In this document: piece after piece, positions 1 to 8,871 of the stretch | How the letters are laid out: the number at the start of each line of letters is the position of its first letter | Position numbering within the stretch: position 1 is the first letter of the stretch | From: Thiomicrorhabdus sp. 6S3-12 | Lineage (GTDB): Bacteria > Pseudomonadota > Gammaproteobacteria > Thiomicrospirales > Thiomicrospiraceae | Direction of reading: 5' to 3' | Length of the DNA: 64,000 nucleotides | Assembly (NCBI RefSeq): GCF_017571475.1 | Contig: NZ_JAGETW010000002.1 | Coordinates: forward strand, 62,001-126,000 | Notes under the pieces: generated by a model | The model's input: only the letters and a program-made list of their open reading frames with translations | Told to the model about the DNA's origin: nothing | Databases searched by the model: none | Position numbers and translations under genes: made by a program

Positions 1-1
1 G

Positions 2-886
2 ATTATCGCCACGGCATCACTGGTCGCCGCCTCCTGCGCCATGGTCGGTGTCTTTCTGATCCTGCGCCGTCAGGCATTGATGGGTGACGCCATTTCGCAT
101 TCCGTTCTGCTGGGAATTGTTCTGGCTTATCTGCTGGCCGGCACCAATACATTATGGGTTATGTTGACCGGCGCGGTGATTATCGGCTTGCTTACCGCCT
201 GGCTCAGCGAAAGCCTGCATAAGCTCAGTCGTCTGCAGAGCGATGCCAGTATCGGAATTGTCTTCACCCTTTTCTTCTCGATCGGTGTCATTCTGGTATC
301 GCTCTATACCGGACATATCGATCTCGATCAGGAGTGCGTTTTATATGGCGAAATTGCCTTCGTCCCTTTCGACACGGTGATCTGGGGGGATATGGAGACC
401 GGAACAGACTTGGGACCACGCGCTTTCTGGTTGATTCTGATCGTTTTTACCTTAGTCGCTCTAAGCATCGCGATTGGATTCGAACGTCTGAAAACGGTGA
501 CTTTCCATCCGAGTCTGGCGGTTTCTCTGGGCATCAACATCACCTTCTGGCATTACTTCCTGATGACGCTGGTGTCGATGACCACGGTCGCTTCTTTTGA
601 TGCCGTCGGCGCCATTCTAGTGGTCGCCCTGTTGATTATCCCAGCCAGTAGCGCCTACCTGCTTGCCACCTCGCTCAAAAGAATGCTCTGGCTGGCTATC
701 GCCTACTCGCAAGGTTCTGTCTGGATCGGCTACGCCCTTTCCTACTGGCTGGATAGCTCGATCGCCGCCTCGATTGCGGTCAGCGCCGGAGCCCTTCTGG
801 CATTGACGCTGATGGTAATTCAAATACGTAAATGGATTCAGCAGCAACACTACGCCAAACAACTCCAATCGGGAGAAAGTGCTTAA
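2..886 (+). CDS. Metal (Mn/Zn/Fe) ABC transporter permease, 5' partial
   Basis: Inner-membrane permease of the ABC-3 family (ZnuB/MntB/TroC type), which passes divalent metal delivered by a periplasmic binding protein. The reading frame is open to the left edge, so the true start lies outside the window; an internal ATG at 41 is not convincing because conserved sequence (IATASLVAASCAMVG) precedes it. The visible 294 residues hold about seven hydrophobic segments and the family motif RRQALMGDAISHSVLLG near the start. The stop overlaps the start of the DtxR-type regulator by one base (TAATG), so the two are translationally coupled. The ATPase and binding protein are presumably upstream. Family is secure; which metal is carried is not visible. 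Confidence 0.9.
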   Translation: MIATASLVAASCAMVGVFLILRRQALMGDAISHSVLLGIVLAYLLAGTNTLWVMLTGAVIIGLLTAWLSESLHKLSRLQSDASIGIVFTLFFSIGVILVSLYTGHIDLDQECVLYGEIAFVPFDTVIWGDMETGTDLGPRAFWLILIVFTLVALSIAIGFERLKTVTFHPSLAVSLGINITFWHYFLMTLVSMTTVASFDAVGAILVVALLIIPASSAYLLATSLKRMLWLAIAYSQGSVWIGYALSYWLDSSIAASIAVSAGALLALTLMVIQIRKWIQQQHYAKQLQSGESA

Positions 887-1569
887 TGTCTCAGGCACAG
901 AAAAACACGCCGTCGCAGGCATGGGAAGACTATCTCAAAATCGTCTATAAGCTGGAAGACAATACACGCGAAGACAAAGGCGTTCAGACCAAGGACATCG
1001 CCGAACGTCTGGCCGTATCGCAGGCTTCGGTAACCAATATGCTTAAAAAACTGGCCGAACAGGGGTATCTGGAATATGAACCTTACTACGGGGTGACCCT
1101 GACCGGACATGGCCGAAAAGTGGCGATGAAGATGATCCGCAATCACCGGATTCTCGAACTTTATCTGGTCGAGCGTCTGGGTTATCTGTGGGATGAAGTG
1201 GATGAAGAAGCGGAAACGCTGGAACATTACCTCTCCGACAAGCTGGTGGATCGTATGTGGCAGGACCTCGGCCAGCCGACGCAGGATCCGCATGGATCAC
1301 CGATTCCGAGTGTGGACGGCAAAATCGAACGCAAAAACCTGACGCCCCTGTCCGAGATCGAACTGCATCAACCGGTGACGCTGGAACGCATTAAAAACCG
1401 AAGCCCGGAAGAGCTACGCTATCTGACCTCAATCGAACTGCATATCGGAGCCCAAATCGAGATTAAAAACCGTGCCCCGCTCAACGGTCCTCTACTGATC
1501 GAGGTAGACGGCAAGGCGTTGCACGCCATCGACTACCGTCTGGCTATGGCTCTGCAAGTCAAAGCCTAA
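886..1569 (+). CDS. DtxR/TroR-family metal-dependent transcriptional regulator
   Basis: Cytoplasmic DNA-binding repressor, 227 aa, expected to sense Mn(II) or Fe(II) and control the ABC transporter it is coupled to. An N-terminal winged HTH (about 10-75; KDIAERLAVSQASVTNMLKKL) is followed by the dimerisation/metal domain (75-145) and a C-terminal SH3/FeoA-like domain (about 155-227) that short MntR proteins lack. By eye against Bacillus MntR, Asp8 (EDY), His77 (RNHR) and the Glu99/Glu102/His103 set (ETLEH) are kept, but the Glu11 position is Lys. The ATG at 886 is chosen over an upstream in-frame ATG at 832 because GGGAGA stands just before it and it overlaps the upstream stop. Metal specificity is open. 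Confidence 0.88.
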   Translation: MSQAQKNTPSQAWEDYLKIVYKLEDNTREDKGVQTKDIAERLAVSQASVTNMLKKLAEQGYLEYEPYYGVTLTGHGRKVAMKMIRNHRILELYLVERLGYLWDEVDEEAETLEHYLSDKLVDRMWQDLGQPTQDPHGSPIPSVDGKIERKNLTPLSEIELHQPVTLERIKNRSPEELRYLTSIELHIGAQIEIKNRAPLNGPLLIEVDGKALHAIDYRLAMALQVKA

Positions 1570-1580
1570 ATAGCTTTAGC

Positions 1581-1841
1581 CTAAGATTCTTTAAATATCT
1601 CCGGTTTAAGGCGGTAACACTCAATAATTCCCTGCACACGGCTCAAACAGTTACCGCACCCGGTTGATGCGCCGGTTGTTTTCTGTAGACAGTGCACCAT
1701 TTCCTCGACCGGCTCCAGCTGTGGATTTTCAGGAAGTTGCTGTAACAACTGATCCAGAGTGACATGATGACAGGTGCAGATCAGCGGGTTTTCGCCGACC
1801 AGCATCTGCACATAGCTTTTTTGACAGAGATGTAAATTCAT
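1581..1841 (-). CDS. Bfd-like (2Fe-2S) ferredoxin
   Basis: 86-aa protein resembling bacterioferritin-associated ferredoxin, which donates electrons to release iron from bacterioferritin. Four cysteines have the Bfd pattern: Cys22-x-Cys24 (CTCHHVT) and Cys62-x2-Cys65 (GCGNC). The spacing between pairs is a few residues longer than in E. coli Bfd, and about 18 extra residues lie at the N-terminus. It converges on the DtxR-type gene with 11 bases between the stops, which fits a metal-homeostasis neighbourhood. No bacterioferritin gene is in the window. No clear ribosome binding site precedes the ATG at 1841, so the N-terminus is less sure. An alternative is a generic BFD-domain protein with another partner. 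Confidence 0.8.
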   Translation of the reverse strand: MNLHLCQKSYVQMLVGENPLICTCHHVTLDQLLQQLPENPQLEPVEEMVHCLQKTTGASTGCGNCLSRVQGIIECYRLKPEIFKES

Positions 1842-1884
1842 ACAATTTGCCGGTTAAGAGTTTGTCTCAGCCCTGCGCCGTTCG

Positions 1885-4800
1885 TTATTTCTTCAAGGCT
1901 AATAGGCACGGCGTAACGATCAGGGTCAGCAGCGTTGAAAAGGTCAGGCCGCCGACAATCGCGCTGGAGAGCTGTACCCACCACTGTGACGACGGTGCGC
2001 CGAAAGCGATACTCTGCCCGGGAATATCAATAGTCATCGCCAGAACCATCGGCATGAGCCCGAGAATGGTCGTCGTGGTCGTCAGCAGCACCGGACGCAT
2101 ACGCTGTGACAGCGTCAGCTGAATCGCGGCAATTTTCTCCATCCCTTCTAACCGGTACTGATTATAAGTATCAATCAGCACGATATTATTATTGACCACT
2201 ATTCCCGCCAGAGCGATGACCCCGATTCCGACCATCACCACCCCGAAAGGATTCTGAGTAATCAAAAGTCCGAGCAAAACCCCGGCCGTGGAGAAAATGA
2301 TCGCCGTTAGGATAACCCCGGCCTGATAGAAACTGTTGAACTGCGTCACCAGAATCACAACCATCAAAAACAGCGCACTGGCAAACGCTTTCATCAGGAA
2401 ATCCGCCGCTTCCTTCTGATCTTCATCCTGCCCCTTGAAGCGAATGGCGACATCGGATTGCAAAGGCTTGTTCTCCAAAGACTGTTTCAGCAGATTCAGC
2501 TGCTGATCAACCTGAAATCCGGGAGGGACATCCGACTGCACACTCATTACTCTCTGTCCGTTGACCCGCTCGATCAAAGAAGTTTTCTGCCGCGGATGGA
2601 ACGCCGCAAAGTTGGAAAGCGGCACCGGTCCGTAAGCGGTCGGAATTTTCAGATTCATCATCTGTTCGAGATTACGCTCCTGCTCCGGAAAACGCAGACG
2701 TATATCCAGTTCTTCTTCGGCATCGTCCGGCTGATAGGAAGCGATCTTTATTCCGGAGGTCAGCATTTGAATGGTATTACCCAACGTGGCGATATCGACC
2801 TGATAACGGGCCGCCTGTTCACGATCGACTCTTAAATGCCATTCGATACCCGGAATCGGTCGCGAATCTTCAATGTCGATAAACCCGCCAATCTCCGCCA
2901 TACGCTGACGGACTTCCTCAACTCCGGACTTCAGCGACGCAAATTCCGTCGCCGAGAGCTCGACCTGAATCGGCTTACCGCTGGATGGCCCGTTATCCTG
3001 CTTGCGCACCTGCGCCTGAATCCCCGGTAGCAGAGCAAGCCGTTGGCGTATATCCTGAATCACCTGATCGGCTGCCGGGCGCTCTTGCCAATCGCGCAAT
3101 TCCAGCTGGATAATACCGATCAGATCCACCGGCACATTATGCAACTGACTGGCGTCATTATAGGTTTTGGCATACAACGTTTTATAAACCGGAATATCCA
3201 GAATCGCCGCTTCCACTCTCTTGAGCAGCTCGTCCTTTTCATATACCGACAGATCGCCTCTGGCCTGTACCTGAACCTGAATGAAGTCCGGTTCAACTTC
3301 CGGGAAAAACTCGACGCCCTTGCCGAATTGAGCATAGGCGACATAGGAAGCAGCCATAAACAGCGTCGCAATCAGCAGCACTTTTTTCGGATGACTCAAC
3401 AACGGCGTAATCGCCTTAATGTACAGTTTGGTCCAGCGACCGACAGAATGTCCCTGTACTGTCTCGCTTGCCACTGATAAATGCTCTTCAGAGTGACCTT
3501 CTAACGGCACTTTATCCGCATTGCCTGATACCACGGATCCGAGCACCGGAATAAAAATCAACGCCATTAACAAGGATGCGAGCAGTGTCAGAATCACGGT
3601 AATCGGCAAAAACTTCATGAACTCACCGACTACACCCGGCCAGAACAGAAGTGGAAAGAATACGCTCAAGGTTGTTGCCGTCGAAGCGATAATCGGCCAG
3701 GCCATCCGCTTCGCTCCTACGGCATAAGCTTCTTTCGGTGCCATCCCTTCGGCCATTTTGCGTTGCGCCAGCTCCACCGTAACAATCGCGCCGTCAACCA
3801 GCATACCGACCGAGAGAATCAGACTGAACAGAACGATAATATTCAGCGTGTAATCCATGCTTTGTAACGCCAGTATGCCGGACAGGAAAGCGCCCGGTAT
3901 CGCCAGCCCCACCAATACCGCCGGTTTGATTCCCAAAGCCGCGATCACGACCAGCATGACCAGAAAAATGGCCGTCAGCACATTATTCTCCAGATCTCCG
4001 AGCAGGGCTTTAATCTGCTCGGACTGGTCCTGCATAAAGTGCACGCTCAAAGCTTTCGGCCAATCCTTCTGCTTTTCCGCTACAACATTTTTGACTTGAT
4101 CGATGGTTTCAATGATATTCGCGCCGACGCGTTTGGTCACTTCCAGCACCAGCGCCGGTTCACCGCCGACTCGTGCGAAACCGTCCGGATCTTTATAGGT
4201 GCGTCGTACCTGCGCCAGATCGCTGAAAGTCACGACCGTTCCCTGATGCGTTTTGATCGGCAGCTCCAACACATCCTGAATATTTTCGATAACACCGGGA
4301 ACCTTAAAGACCATGCGCCCGGAACCGGTATCCATTGCACCGGCCGGCACCAGCTGGTTATTACGGCTCAGAAAACTCACCACTTCATCAAAAGAGAGGT
4401 GATAGGTTTCCAGCGTTTCCGGTTCGATAATGACTTCCATCATCTCTTCCCGGTCACCGCCGATCTCCACTTCAAGCACGCCGCTCAGAGATTCCAGTTC
4501 GTCTTTTAAATCCTGCGCCAGACGGACCATCTCTCTTTCCGGAATTGGTCCGGACAGGGAGAGTGAAATGACCGGAAACAGCGCCACATTAATTTCGTTT
4601 ACTGTCGGTTCAAGCGTATCGGGCGGCAAGTTGGCTTTGGCCAGATCGACTTTTTCGCGCACATCCAGAAGCGCCTGATCAATATCGGCACCGGCGGAAA
4701 ACTCCAGCAGAATCGAACCGTAATTTTCTGCCGCCGTCGCCGTCATCTCTTTTAAACCATCCAGAGACTGGAGTTCTTTCTCCATCGGTTTAATCAACAG

Positions 4801-4983
4801 CCTTTCCGCATCTTCCGGGGAAATTCCGTCATGTACCATCGAAACAATGAATATCGGGATCGGGACATCCGGAGAAGACTCTTTCGGTATCGACAGGTAG
4901 GCGTAAGCACCGGCGACGATCAGCATAATAAAGGTCAGCAGAACCACCCGGCTACGATTGAATGCGGCATCAATAAAACCCAT
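1885..4983 (-). CDS. RND efflux transporter, inner-membrane pump
   Basis: 1032-aa AcrB/HAE1-type proton-driven pump, normal length for the family. It starts MGFIDAAFNRSRVVLL, with the first membrane helix followed by the motif IPKESSPDVPIPI. It has two six-helix blocks and two large periplasmic loops. The TM4 motif reads GMLVDGAIVTVE, with one of the two usual proton-relay aspartates replaced by Gly, as in many pumps paired with a single adaptor. The ATG at 4983 is chosen because it lies 4 bases after the stop of the adaptor gene; an in-frame extension to 5052 would run into that gene. It forms an operon with the adaptor. No TolC-type channel is nearby, so an outer-membrane partner elsewhere is assumed. 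Substrate unknown. Confidence 0.92.
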   Translation of the reverse strand: MGFIDAAFNRSRVVLLTFIMLIVAGAYAYLSIPKESSPDVPIPIFIVSMVHDGISPEDAERLLIKPMEKELQSLDGLKEMTATAAENYGSILLEFSAGADIDQALLDVREKVDLAKANLPPDTLEPTVNEINVALFPVISLSLSGPIPEREMVRLAQDLKDELESLSGVLEVEIGGDREEMMEVIIEPETLETYHLSFDEVVSFLSRNNQLVPAGAMDTGSGRMVFKVPGVIENIQDVLELPIKTHQGTVVTFSDLAQVRRTYKDPDGFARVGGEPALVLEVTKRVGANIIETIDQVKNVVAEKQKDWPKALSVHFMQDQSEQIKALLGDLENNVLTAIFLVMLVVIAALGIKPAVLVGLAIPGAFLSGILALQSMDYTLNIIVLFSLILSVGMLVDGAIVTVELAQRKMAEGMAPKEAYAVGAKRMAWPIIASTATTLSVFFPLLFWPGVVGEFMKFLPITVILTLLASLLMALIFIPVLGSVVSGNADKVPLEGHSEEHLSVASETVQGHSVGRWTKLYIKAITPLLSHPKKVLLIATLFMAASYVAYAQFGKGVEFFPEVEPDFIQVQVQARGDLSVYEKDELLKRVEAAILDIPVYKTLYAKTYNDASQLHNVPVDLIGIIQLELRDWQERPAADQVIQDIRQRLALLPGIQAQVRKQDNGPSSGKPIQVELSATEFASLKSGVEEVRQRMAEIGGFIDIEDSRPIPGIEWHLRVDREQAARYQVDIATLGNTIQMLTSGIKIASYQPDDAEEELDIRLRFPEQERNLEQMMNLKIPTAYGPVPLSNFAAFHPRQKTSLIERVNGQRVMSVQSDVPPGFQVDQQLNLLKQSLENKPLQSDVAIRFKGQDEDQKEAADFLMKAFASALFLMVVILVTQFNSFYQAGVILTAIIFSTAGVLLGLLITQNPFGVVMVGIGVIALAGIVVNNNIVLIDTYNQYRLEGMEKIAAIQLTLSQRMRPVLLTTTTTILGLMPMVLAMTIDIPGQSIAFGAPSSQWWVQLSSAIVGGLTFSTLLTLIVTPCLLALKK

Positions 4984-4987
4984 AAAA

Positions 4988-6037
4988 TTACTGCTCCGCC
5001 GCCTGGATATTAACCGTTTGTCCGGCCTGTACAAATCCTTGCCCGGTGACAATCAGCTGCGCTTTCGGCGGCAAGCCGGTAATGTAAATACCGTCTTTTA
5101 CCGCCTGAATCACCTGAACCGGATAGAACTCGACTTCGCGGGTTGAATTGACGGTTTTCACCCCCATTACGCCCTTGTCGTTCAAGGTCAGCAATGCAGA
5201 GGAAATAAAATGCGCCTGCACCTGCATTTTCGGAATTTCCGCAGTGACGCTAATCCCGCTCGGAATATCCGCGGTATCCGGCAATAGAATCTCGACTCGG
5301 AAAGTTTTGGTATTTTCATCGGCTTTAGGCGAAATAAAACGCACCGTGCCATGCAGCACCTCTCCGGTCGCCAGTCTGACCTGTGCCGGCGATTGCAGTT
5401 TCAGATACGGATATTCGGTTTGCGCAACCGAAACCGATGCGACCATGGAGTGGGTATCGATCACTTCAAACAAAGGATTCCCTTTGAAGATATAATCGCC
5501 CAACTCGACCTTCTGTTCGGCAATAATTCCGTCGAAAGGGGCTCGGACTTCAAGTTGATCAATCTCCTGACGCAGAATATTCTCTTCCGCCTTCGCCGCC
5601 TCATACGAAGCCAGAAGCTCATCTATCTGTGACTGGGCACTGAAACCGCGATTCTTGAGATCTTTAGTCGCCTGGTATTTATTTCTGGTTTCCAGTGTTT
5701 TCGCCTTAGCGCGTTTAAGCTTAACCGCCCGATCTTCTATGCTCAGTTTGAGCAATAATTCACCGCTTGCGACCTTATCCCCTTCAAGTTTGAAAATTTT
5801 TTCCACCTTGCCGTAGGTTTCGGCCAAAACCTGAGTTTCGCGAAACGGCAGCAGATCACCGTGCGCCTTGATAAAACTGGTCACCACTTCGGCATTCGAC
5901 GTTCGGGTTTCAACGCTAGCAAGCGGGATCTTTTTCGCCTCGTCGGCAGCGGTTTGGTCATGATTCTGATAGCCGAGCGCCATCCAGACAATCATCAGCA
6001 ATAAAAGGCCCGCCGAAACGGTAAAGGAGTGTTTCAT
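4988..6037 (-). CDS. RND efflux periplasmic adaptor (membrane fusion protein)
   Basis: 349-aa HlyD/AcrA-type adaptor linking the RND pump to an outer-membrane channel. An N-terminal signal or anchor helix (about 5-22) is followed by a lipoyl half (LPFRETQVLAETYGKVEKI), a helical hairpin of about 60 residues rich in Lys/Glu (coiled coil), the second lipoyl half (VRAPFDGIIAEQKVELGDYI) and beta-barrel and membrane-proximal domains. No lipobox cysteine is seen, so it is probably anchored by the N-terminal helix. It is the first gene of a two-gene operon, with 4 bases to the pump start. About 135 bases of upstream DNA separate it from the SulP gene terminator; I see no regulator in the locus. Confidence 0.92.
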   Translation of the reverse strand: MKHSFTVSAGLLLLMIVWMALGYQNHDQTAADEAKKIPLASVETRTSNAEVVTSFIKAHGDLLPFRETQVLAETYGKVEKIFKLEGDKVASGELLLKLSIEDRAVKLKRAKAKTLETRNKYQATKDLKNRGFSAQSQIDELLASYEAAKAEENILRQEIDQLEVRAPFDGIIAEQKVELGDYIFKGNPLFEVIDTHSMVASVSVAQTEYPYLKLQSPAQVRLATGEVLHGTVRFISPKADENTKTFRVEILLPDTADIPSGISVTAEIPKMQVQAHFISSALLTLNDKGVMGVKTVNSTREVEFYPVQVIQAVKDGIYITGLPPKAQLIVTGQGFVQAGQTVNIQAAEQ

Positions 6038-6112
6038 GCAAAAAATTCCACAAAAATATTGAAAGGCATAAACAGCATAAGGAGTTCGCGAAAAATAGGC
6101 AAATCCTAATAC

Positions 6113-6150
6113 AAAAAAACCCCGCCGTCGGAGACTTTCGGCAGGGTTTT
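6113..6150 (-). terminator. Rho-independent terminator of the SulP gene
   Basis: On the minus strand CCCTGCCG pairs with CGGCGGGG (6139-6146 with 6120-6127, one G-U pair), followed by seven T (6113-6119). It lies 23 bases past the stop of the SulP gene and separates it from the efflux operon. Confidence 0.9.
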
Positions 6151-6172
6151 CAGCAGAACAGCTTATTGGAAA

Positions 6173-7756
6173 TTAAGCTTCTTTCTTACCGCTCATCGAA
6201 ACATGATAATGCGGATCCTCGGAGACATTGATTTCAATCAGGTCTCTGGCGTCATGCAGCAACTTCTGACATTCCGGACTCAGGTGTTTCAACACCAGCT
6301 TCTTGCCGGCCGCTTTGTACTTCTGCGTCAGGTTATCAATCGCTTCAATCCCGGTATGATCATAAACACGTGAATACATGAAATCGATCTGCACGCAATC
6401 CGGATCGTTCTTCGGATCGAAGCGGTCAATAAAGTTTTTCGCCGATGCAAAAAACAGCGGTCCCTGAACCCTGTAGGTTTTTACCAGTTTGCCGTCAATA
6501 ATCTCTTCCGAAGCATCCAGCAGGATACGTTGCGCATGCTGCCAGGCAAATACCAGCGCGGCAACGATGATCCCGGCAATAACCGCCACCGCCAGATCGA
6601 AAATCACCGTCAGCGCCGTAACCAGAATCATCACAAAAGCGTCCGCTTTGCTCATGCCGCGCATAATATTCCAGCTTGACCAGTTAAAGGTGGCAATAAC
6701 CACGAAGAACATCAGCCCGACCAGAGCCCCGATCGGCACCATTTCAATCAGCGATGAAGCGACCAGTACGATAACCAGCAGACCGGTAGCAGCGGTAATT
6801 CCTGACAGGCGTCCGGTACCGCCGGATTTGACATTAATCATCGACTGTCCGATCAGAGCACAGCCTCCCATGGTACCGAAAGTACCGGCAGTACAGTTTG
6901 CCGCACCCAAAGCGATACACTCTTTATTCGCTTTACCACGGGTTTCGGTAATGTCGTCAATCAGCGTCATCGTCAGCAGCGATTCAACCGAACCTATAAT
7001 GGTCAGGATAATTGCATACGGCAGGACAATCCACAGAGTCTCCAGCGACCAGAAACCTTCCGGAAGCGTGGTAAACCAGCTCATCCCCTGAAATCCGCCT
7101 TCGGTACCGTCACCGTAAACCAGTGACTCCAATGTACCGGAGACCGCCGCTCGATCGCCAACGGTCACGGCGTTGATATCAAACATCACGACCACAACGG
7201 AGACCAGAATAATCGCCGCCAGCGCGGATGGAATCGCTTTGGTCAGACGCGGCAGCAGATAGATGATCGCCATGGTCGCGGCAATAATCGCCACCATAAT
7301 ATTCAGACTCTCCCCGGTCAGCCACTGGCCGCTGGAATCCTTAAACTGGGTAAACTGCGCAATCAGAATAATCAATGCCAGACCATTGACGAATCCGAGC
7401 ATGACCGAACTGGGCACCATACGGATAAAGCGCCCCCACTTCATAATCCCGATAAAGATCTGCATGGCGCCCATCATAATGACCGCCAGGAAAAGATAAG
7501 AGGCGCCATGTTCCATTACCAGGTGCATCATCACGACAGCCAGAGAACCGGCCGCAGCAGTAATCATCCCCGGACGCCCGCCGAAAATCGCGGTAATCAT
7601 GCCGACGATAATCGCCGCGTACAAACCGACCAGCGGGTGTACTCCGGCGACAAAGGCGAAAGCAACCGCTTCAGGCACCAGTGCCAAAGCAACGGTAATC
7701 CCCGAAAGGGTATCGTTTTTATAGGTTCGCCAATCAAATGGCTGGGCTGAACTCAT
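6173..7756 (-). CDS. SulP-family anion transporter
   Basis: 527-aa SLC26/SulP permease. Members move sulfate, bicarbonate or other anions, often with Na+ or H+. The N-terminal about 400 residues form the multi-helix core, with the conserved start region LSGITVALALVPEAVAFAF. A cytoplasmic STAS domain covers about 430-515 (VQIDFMYSRVYDHTGIEAI). GAGGAGT lies just before the ATG at 7756. It is a single-gene unit with its own terminator. In autotrophic Thiomicrospira-type bacteria, SulP proteins are candidate bicarbonate importers. Sulfate or bicarbonate cannot be told apart from sequence alone, and no carbonic anhydrase domain is fused here. Confidence 0.9.
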   Translation of the reverse strand: MSSAQPFDWRTYKNDTLSGITVALALVPEAVAFAFVAGVHPLVGLYAAIIVGMITAIFGGRPGMITAAAGSLAVVMMHLVMEHGASYLFLAVIMMGAMQIFIGIMKWGRFIRMVPSSVMLGFVNGLALIILIAQFTQFKDSSGQWLTGESLNIMVAIIAATMAIIYLLPRLTKAIPSALAAIILVSVVVVMFDINAVTVGDRAAVSGTLESLVYGDGTEGGFQGMSWFTTLPEGFWSLETLWIVLPYAIILTIIGSVESLLTMTLIDDITETRGKANKECIALGAANCTAGTFGTMGGCALIGQSMINVKSGGTGRLSGITAATGLLVIVLVASSLIEMVPIGALVGLMFFVVIATFNWSSWNIMRGMSKADAFVMILVTALTVIFDLAVAVIAGIIVAALVFAWQHAQRILLDASEEIIDGKLVKTYRVQGPLFFASAKNFIDRFDPKNDPDCVQIDFMYSRVYDHTGIEAIDNLTQKYKAAGKKLVLKHLSPECQKLLHDARDLIEINVSEDPHYHVSMSGKKEA

Positions 7757-7865
7757 AATGACTCCTCAAATTTTTAATTATTCTAAACTGGCGCAAATTC
7801 TAACAAAAAGCCGCTAGAATTACCGGTTATTCAAAAACTTATCGTAAATTCTAAAGGGAGTTTTT

Positions 7866-7994
7866 ATGTGGATCGAGCATATCGGCACAATCGGACTGGT
7901 GGCGGTCGTCGTTCTGGTCGTGGCACACTTTGCCCTGCACCTGTTCTTCAAAGCGCAAAAGAAGAAGCAAAAAAACCGTAAACGGGAGCAATAA
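7866..7994 (+). CDS. Small single-pass membrane protein, 42 aa
   Basis: Short ORF starting MWIEHIGTIGLVAVVVLVV: one hydrophobic helix (about 7-28) and then a strongly basic tail of about 14 residues rich in Lys, Arg and Gln. AAAGGGAG lies 6 bases before the ATG, a strong ribosome binding site, and a terminator hairpin follows immediately. This is the arrangement of a real small gene. The positive-inside rule puts the basic tail in the cytoplasm. It is divergent from the SulP gene (109 bases between starts). No family recognised. Confidence 0.65.
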   Translation: MWIEHIGTIGLVAVVVLVVAHFALHLFFKAQKKKQKNRKREQ

Positions 7995-8028
7995 AAAAAC
8001 CGCATCCGGATTTGTTCCGGATGCGGTT
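7995..8028 (-). terminator. Terminator of ppnP, possibly bidirectional
   Basis: Perfect 13-bp stem 7998-8010 / 8016-8028 with loop TTTGT. The T-run is on the minus strand (A-run at 7993-7999), so it mainly ends ppnP transcription. The hairpin also directly follows the small plus-strand gene. Confidence 0.88.
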
Positions 8029-8053
8029 CGGACGGTGTCGCTACAAAGCGGAA

Positions 8054-8371
8054 TTATTCCGTAATGTAGGTACAGCAGTAGTCGGAAACTTCTTTAACTT
8101 TGATGCCGAACTTGGAGTTGGCAGGCACCTCGAAACTATCACCGGCTTTAATGGTTTTCCACTCGGTTTCCCCCGGAAGAAGAACGTCCACTTCGCCGGC
8201 CATAAATTCCATGATTTCCGCCGCTTCGGTACCGAACTCATAATCACCCGGCATCATAATGCCCAGTGTCTTGTAAGAACCGTCTTCGAAAACCACTTTG
8301 CGGCTGGTCACCTTACCGTCGAAATAGATATTCGCTTCACGCACGACGGTTACATTATTAAATTCAGACAT
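8054..8371 (-). CDS. ppnP: Pyrimidine/purine nucleoside phosphorylase PpnP
   Basis: 105-aa single-domain cupin of the PpnP (YaiE, DUF1255) family, which phosphorolyses several purine and pyrimidine nucleosides to base and ribose-1-phosphate. It resembles E. coli PpnP in the segments [42 protein letters not shown] and [14 protein letters not shown] good AAGGA site precedes the ATG at 8371. gloA lies 27 bases upstream on the same strand, so the two may be co-transcribed; a strong terminator follows. Cytoplasmic salvage role inferred from the family. Confidence 0.9.
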   Translation of the reverse strand: MSEFNNVTVVREANIYFDGKVTSRKVVFEDGSYKTLGIMMPGDYEFGTEAAEIMEFMAGEVDVLLPGETEWKTIKAGDSFEVPANSKFGIKVKEVSDYCCTYITE

Positions 8372-8398
8372 CTGTTTTTCCTTGTTGTCTTCGTTTGC

Positions 8399-8794
8399 TT
8401 AAGTACGGACGTGATCCGCACCGATAAATTCAATCTGATAGCCATCCGGATCTTCGGCAAAAGCGATAATGGTCGAACCGGCATTCATCGGCCCCGCTTC
8501 ACGGATAATTTTGCCGCCGGCGTTTTTGACATCTTCGGCCGCTTTATAGACATCCGGCACTTCAATCGCGATGTGTCCATACCCTTCGCCCAGATCATAA
8601 GAATCCACGCCCCAGTTATAGGTCAGTTCCAACACGGTATTTTCGTCTTCGTTGCCGTAACCCAGAAACGCTAGAGTGAACTCCCCTTGCGGATAATCCT
8701 TCTGACGTAGCAGCTCCATACCCAATACTTTGGTGTAAAACTCAATCGAGCGTTCCAGGTTCCCTACTCGCAACATGGTGTGTAATAGACGCAT
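8399..8794 (-). CDS. gloA: Lactoylglutathione lyase (glyoxalase I)
   Basis: 131-aa VOC-superfamily enzyme that isomerises the methylglyoxal-glutathione hemithioacetal to S-lactoylglutathione. With the start at 8794 the metal ligands fall at the E. coli positions: His5 ([10 protein letters not shown]), Glu in NTVLELTYN, His in GYGHIAIEV and Glu in [12 protein letters not shown] two codons upstream (8800) is rejected because the GGAGA site sits directly against it but 6 bases from the ATG. Histidine and acidic ligands of this type suggest a Ni-dependent enzyme. Likely first gene of a gloA-ppnP unit. Confidence 0.95.
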   Translation of the reverse strand: MRLLHTMLRVGNLERSIEFYTKVLGMELLRQKDYPQGEFTLAFLGYGNEDENTVLELTYNWGVDSYDLGEGYGHIAIEVPDVYKAAEDVKNAGGKIIREAGPMNAGSTIIAFAEDPDGYQIEFIGADHVRT

Positions 8795-8871
8795 CTTCAA
8801 TCTCCAGTTCGATATCCAAAAAATAGCAGTGGCGTCATTGTATCAGCCTTATATCAGCAGTTGAATATTTC

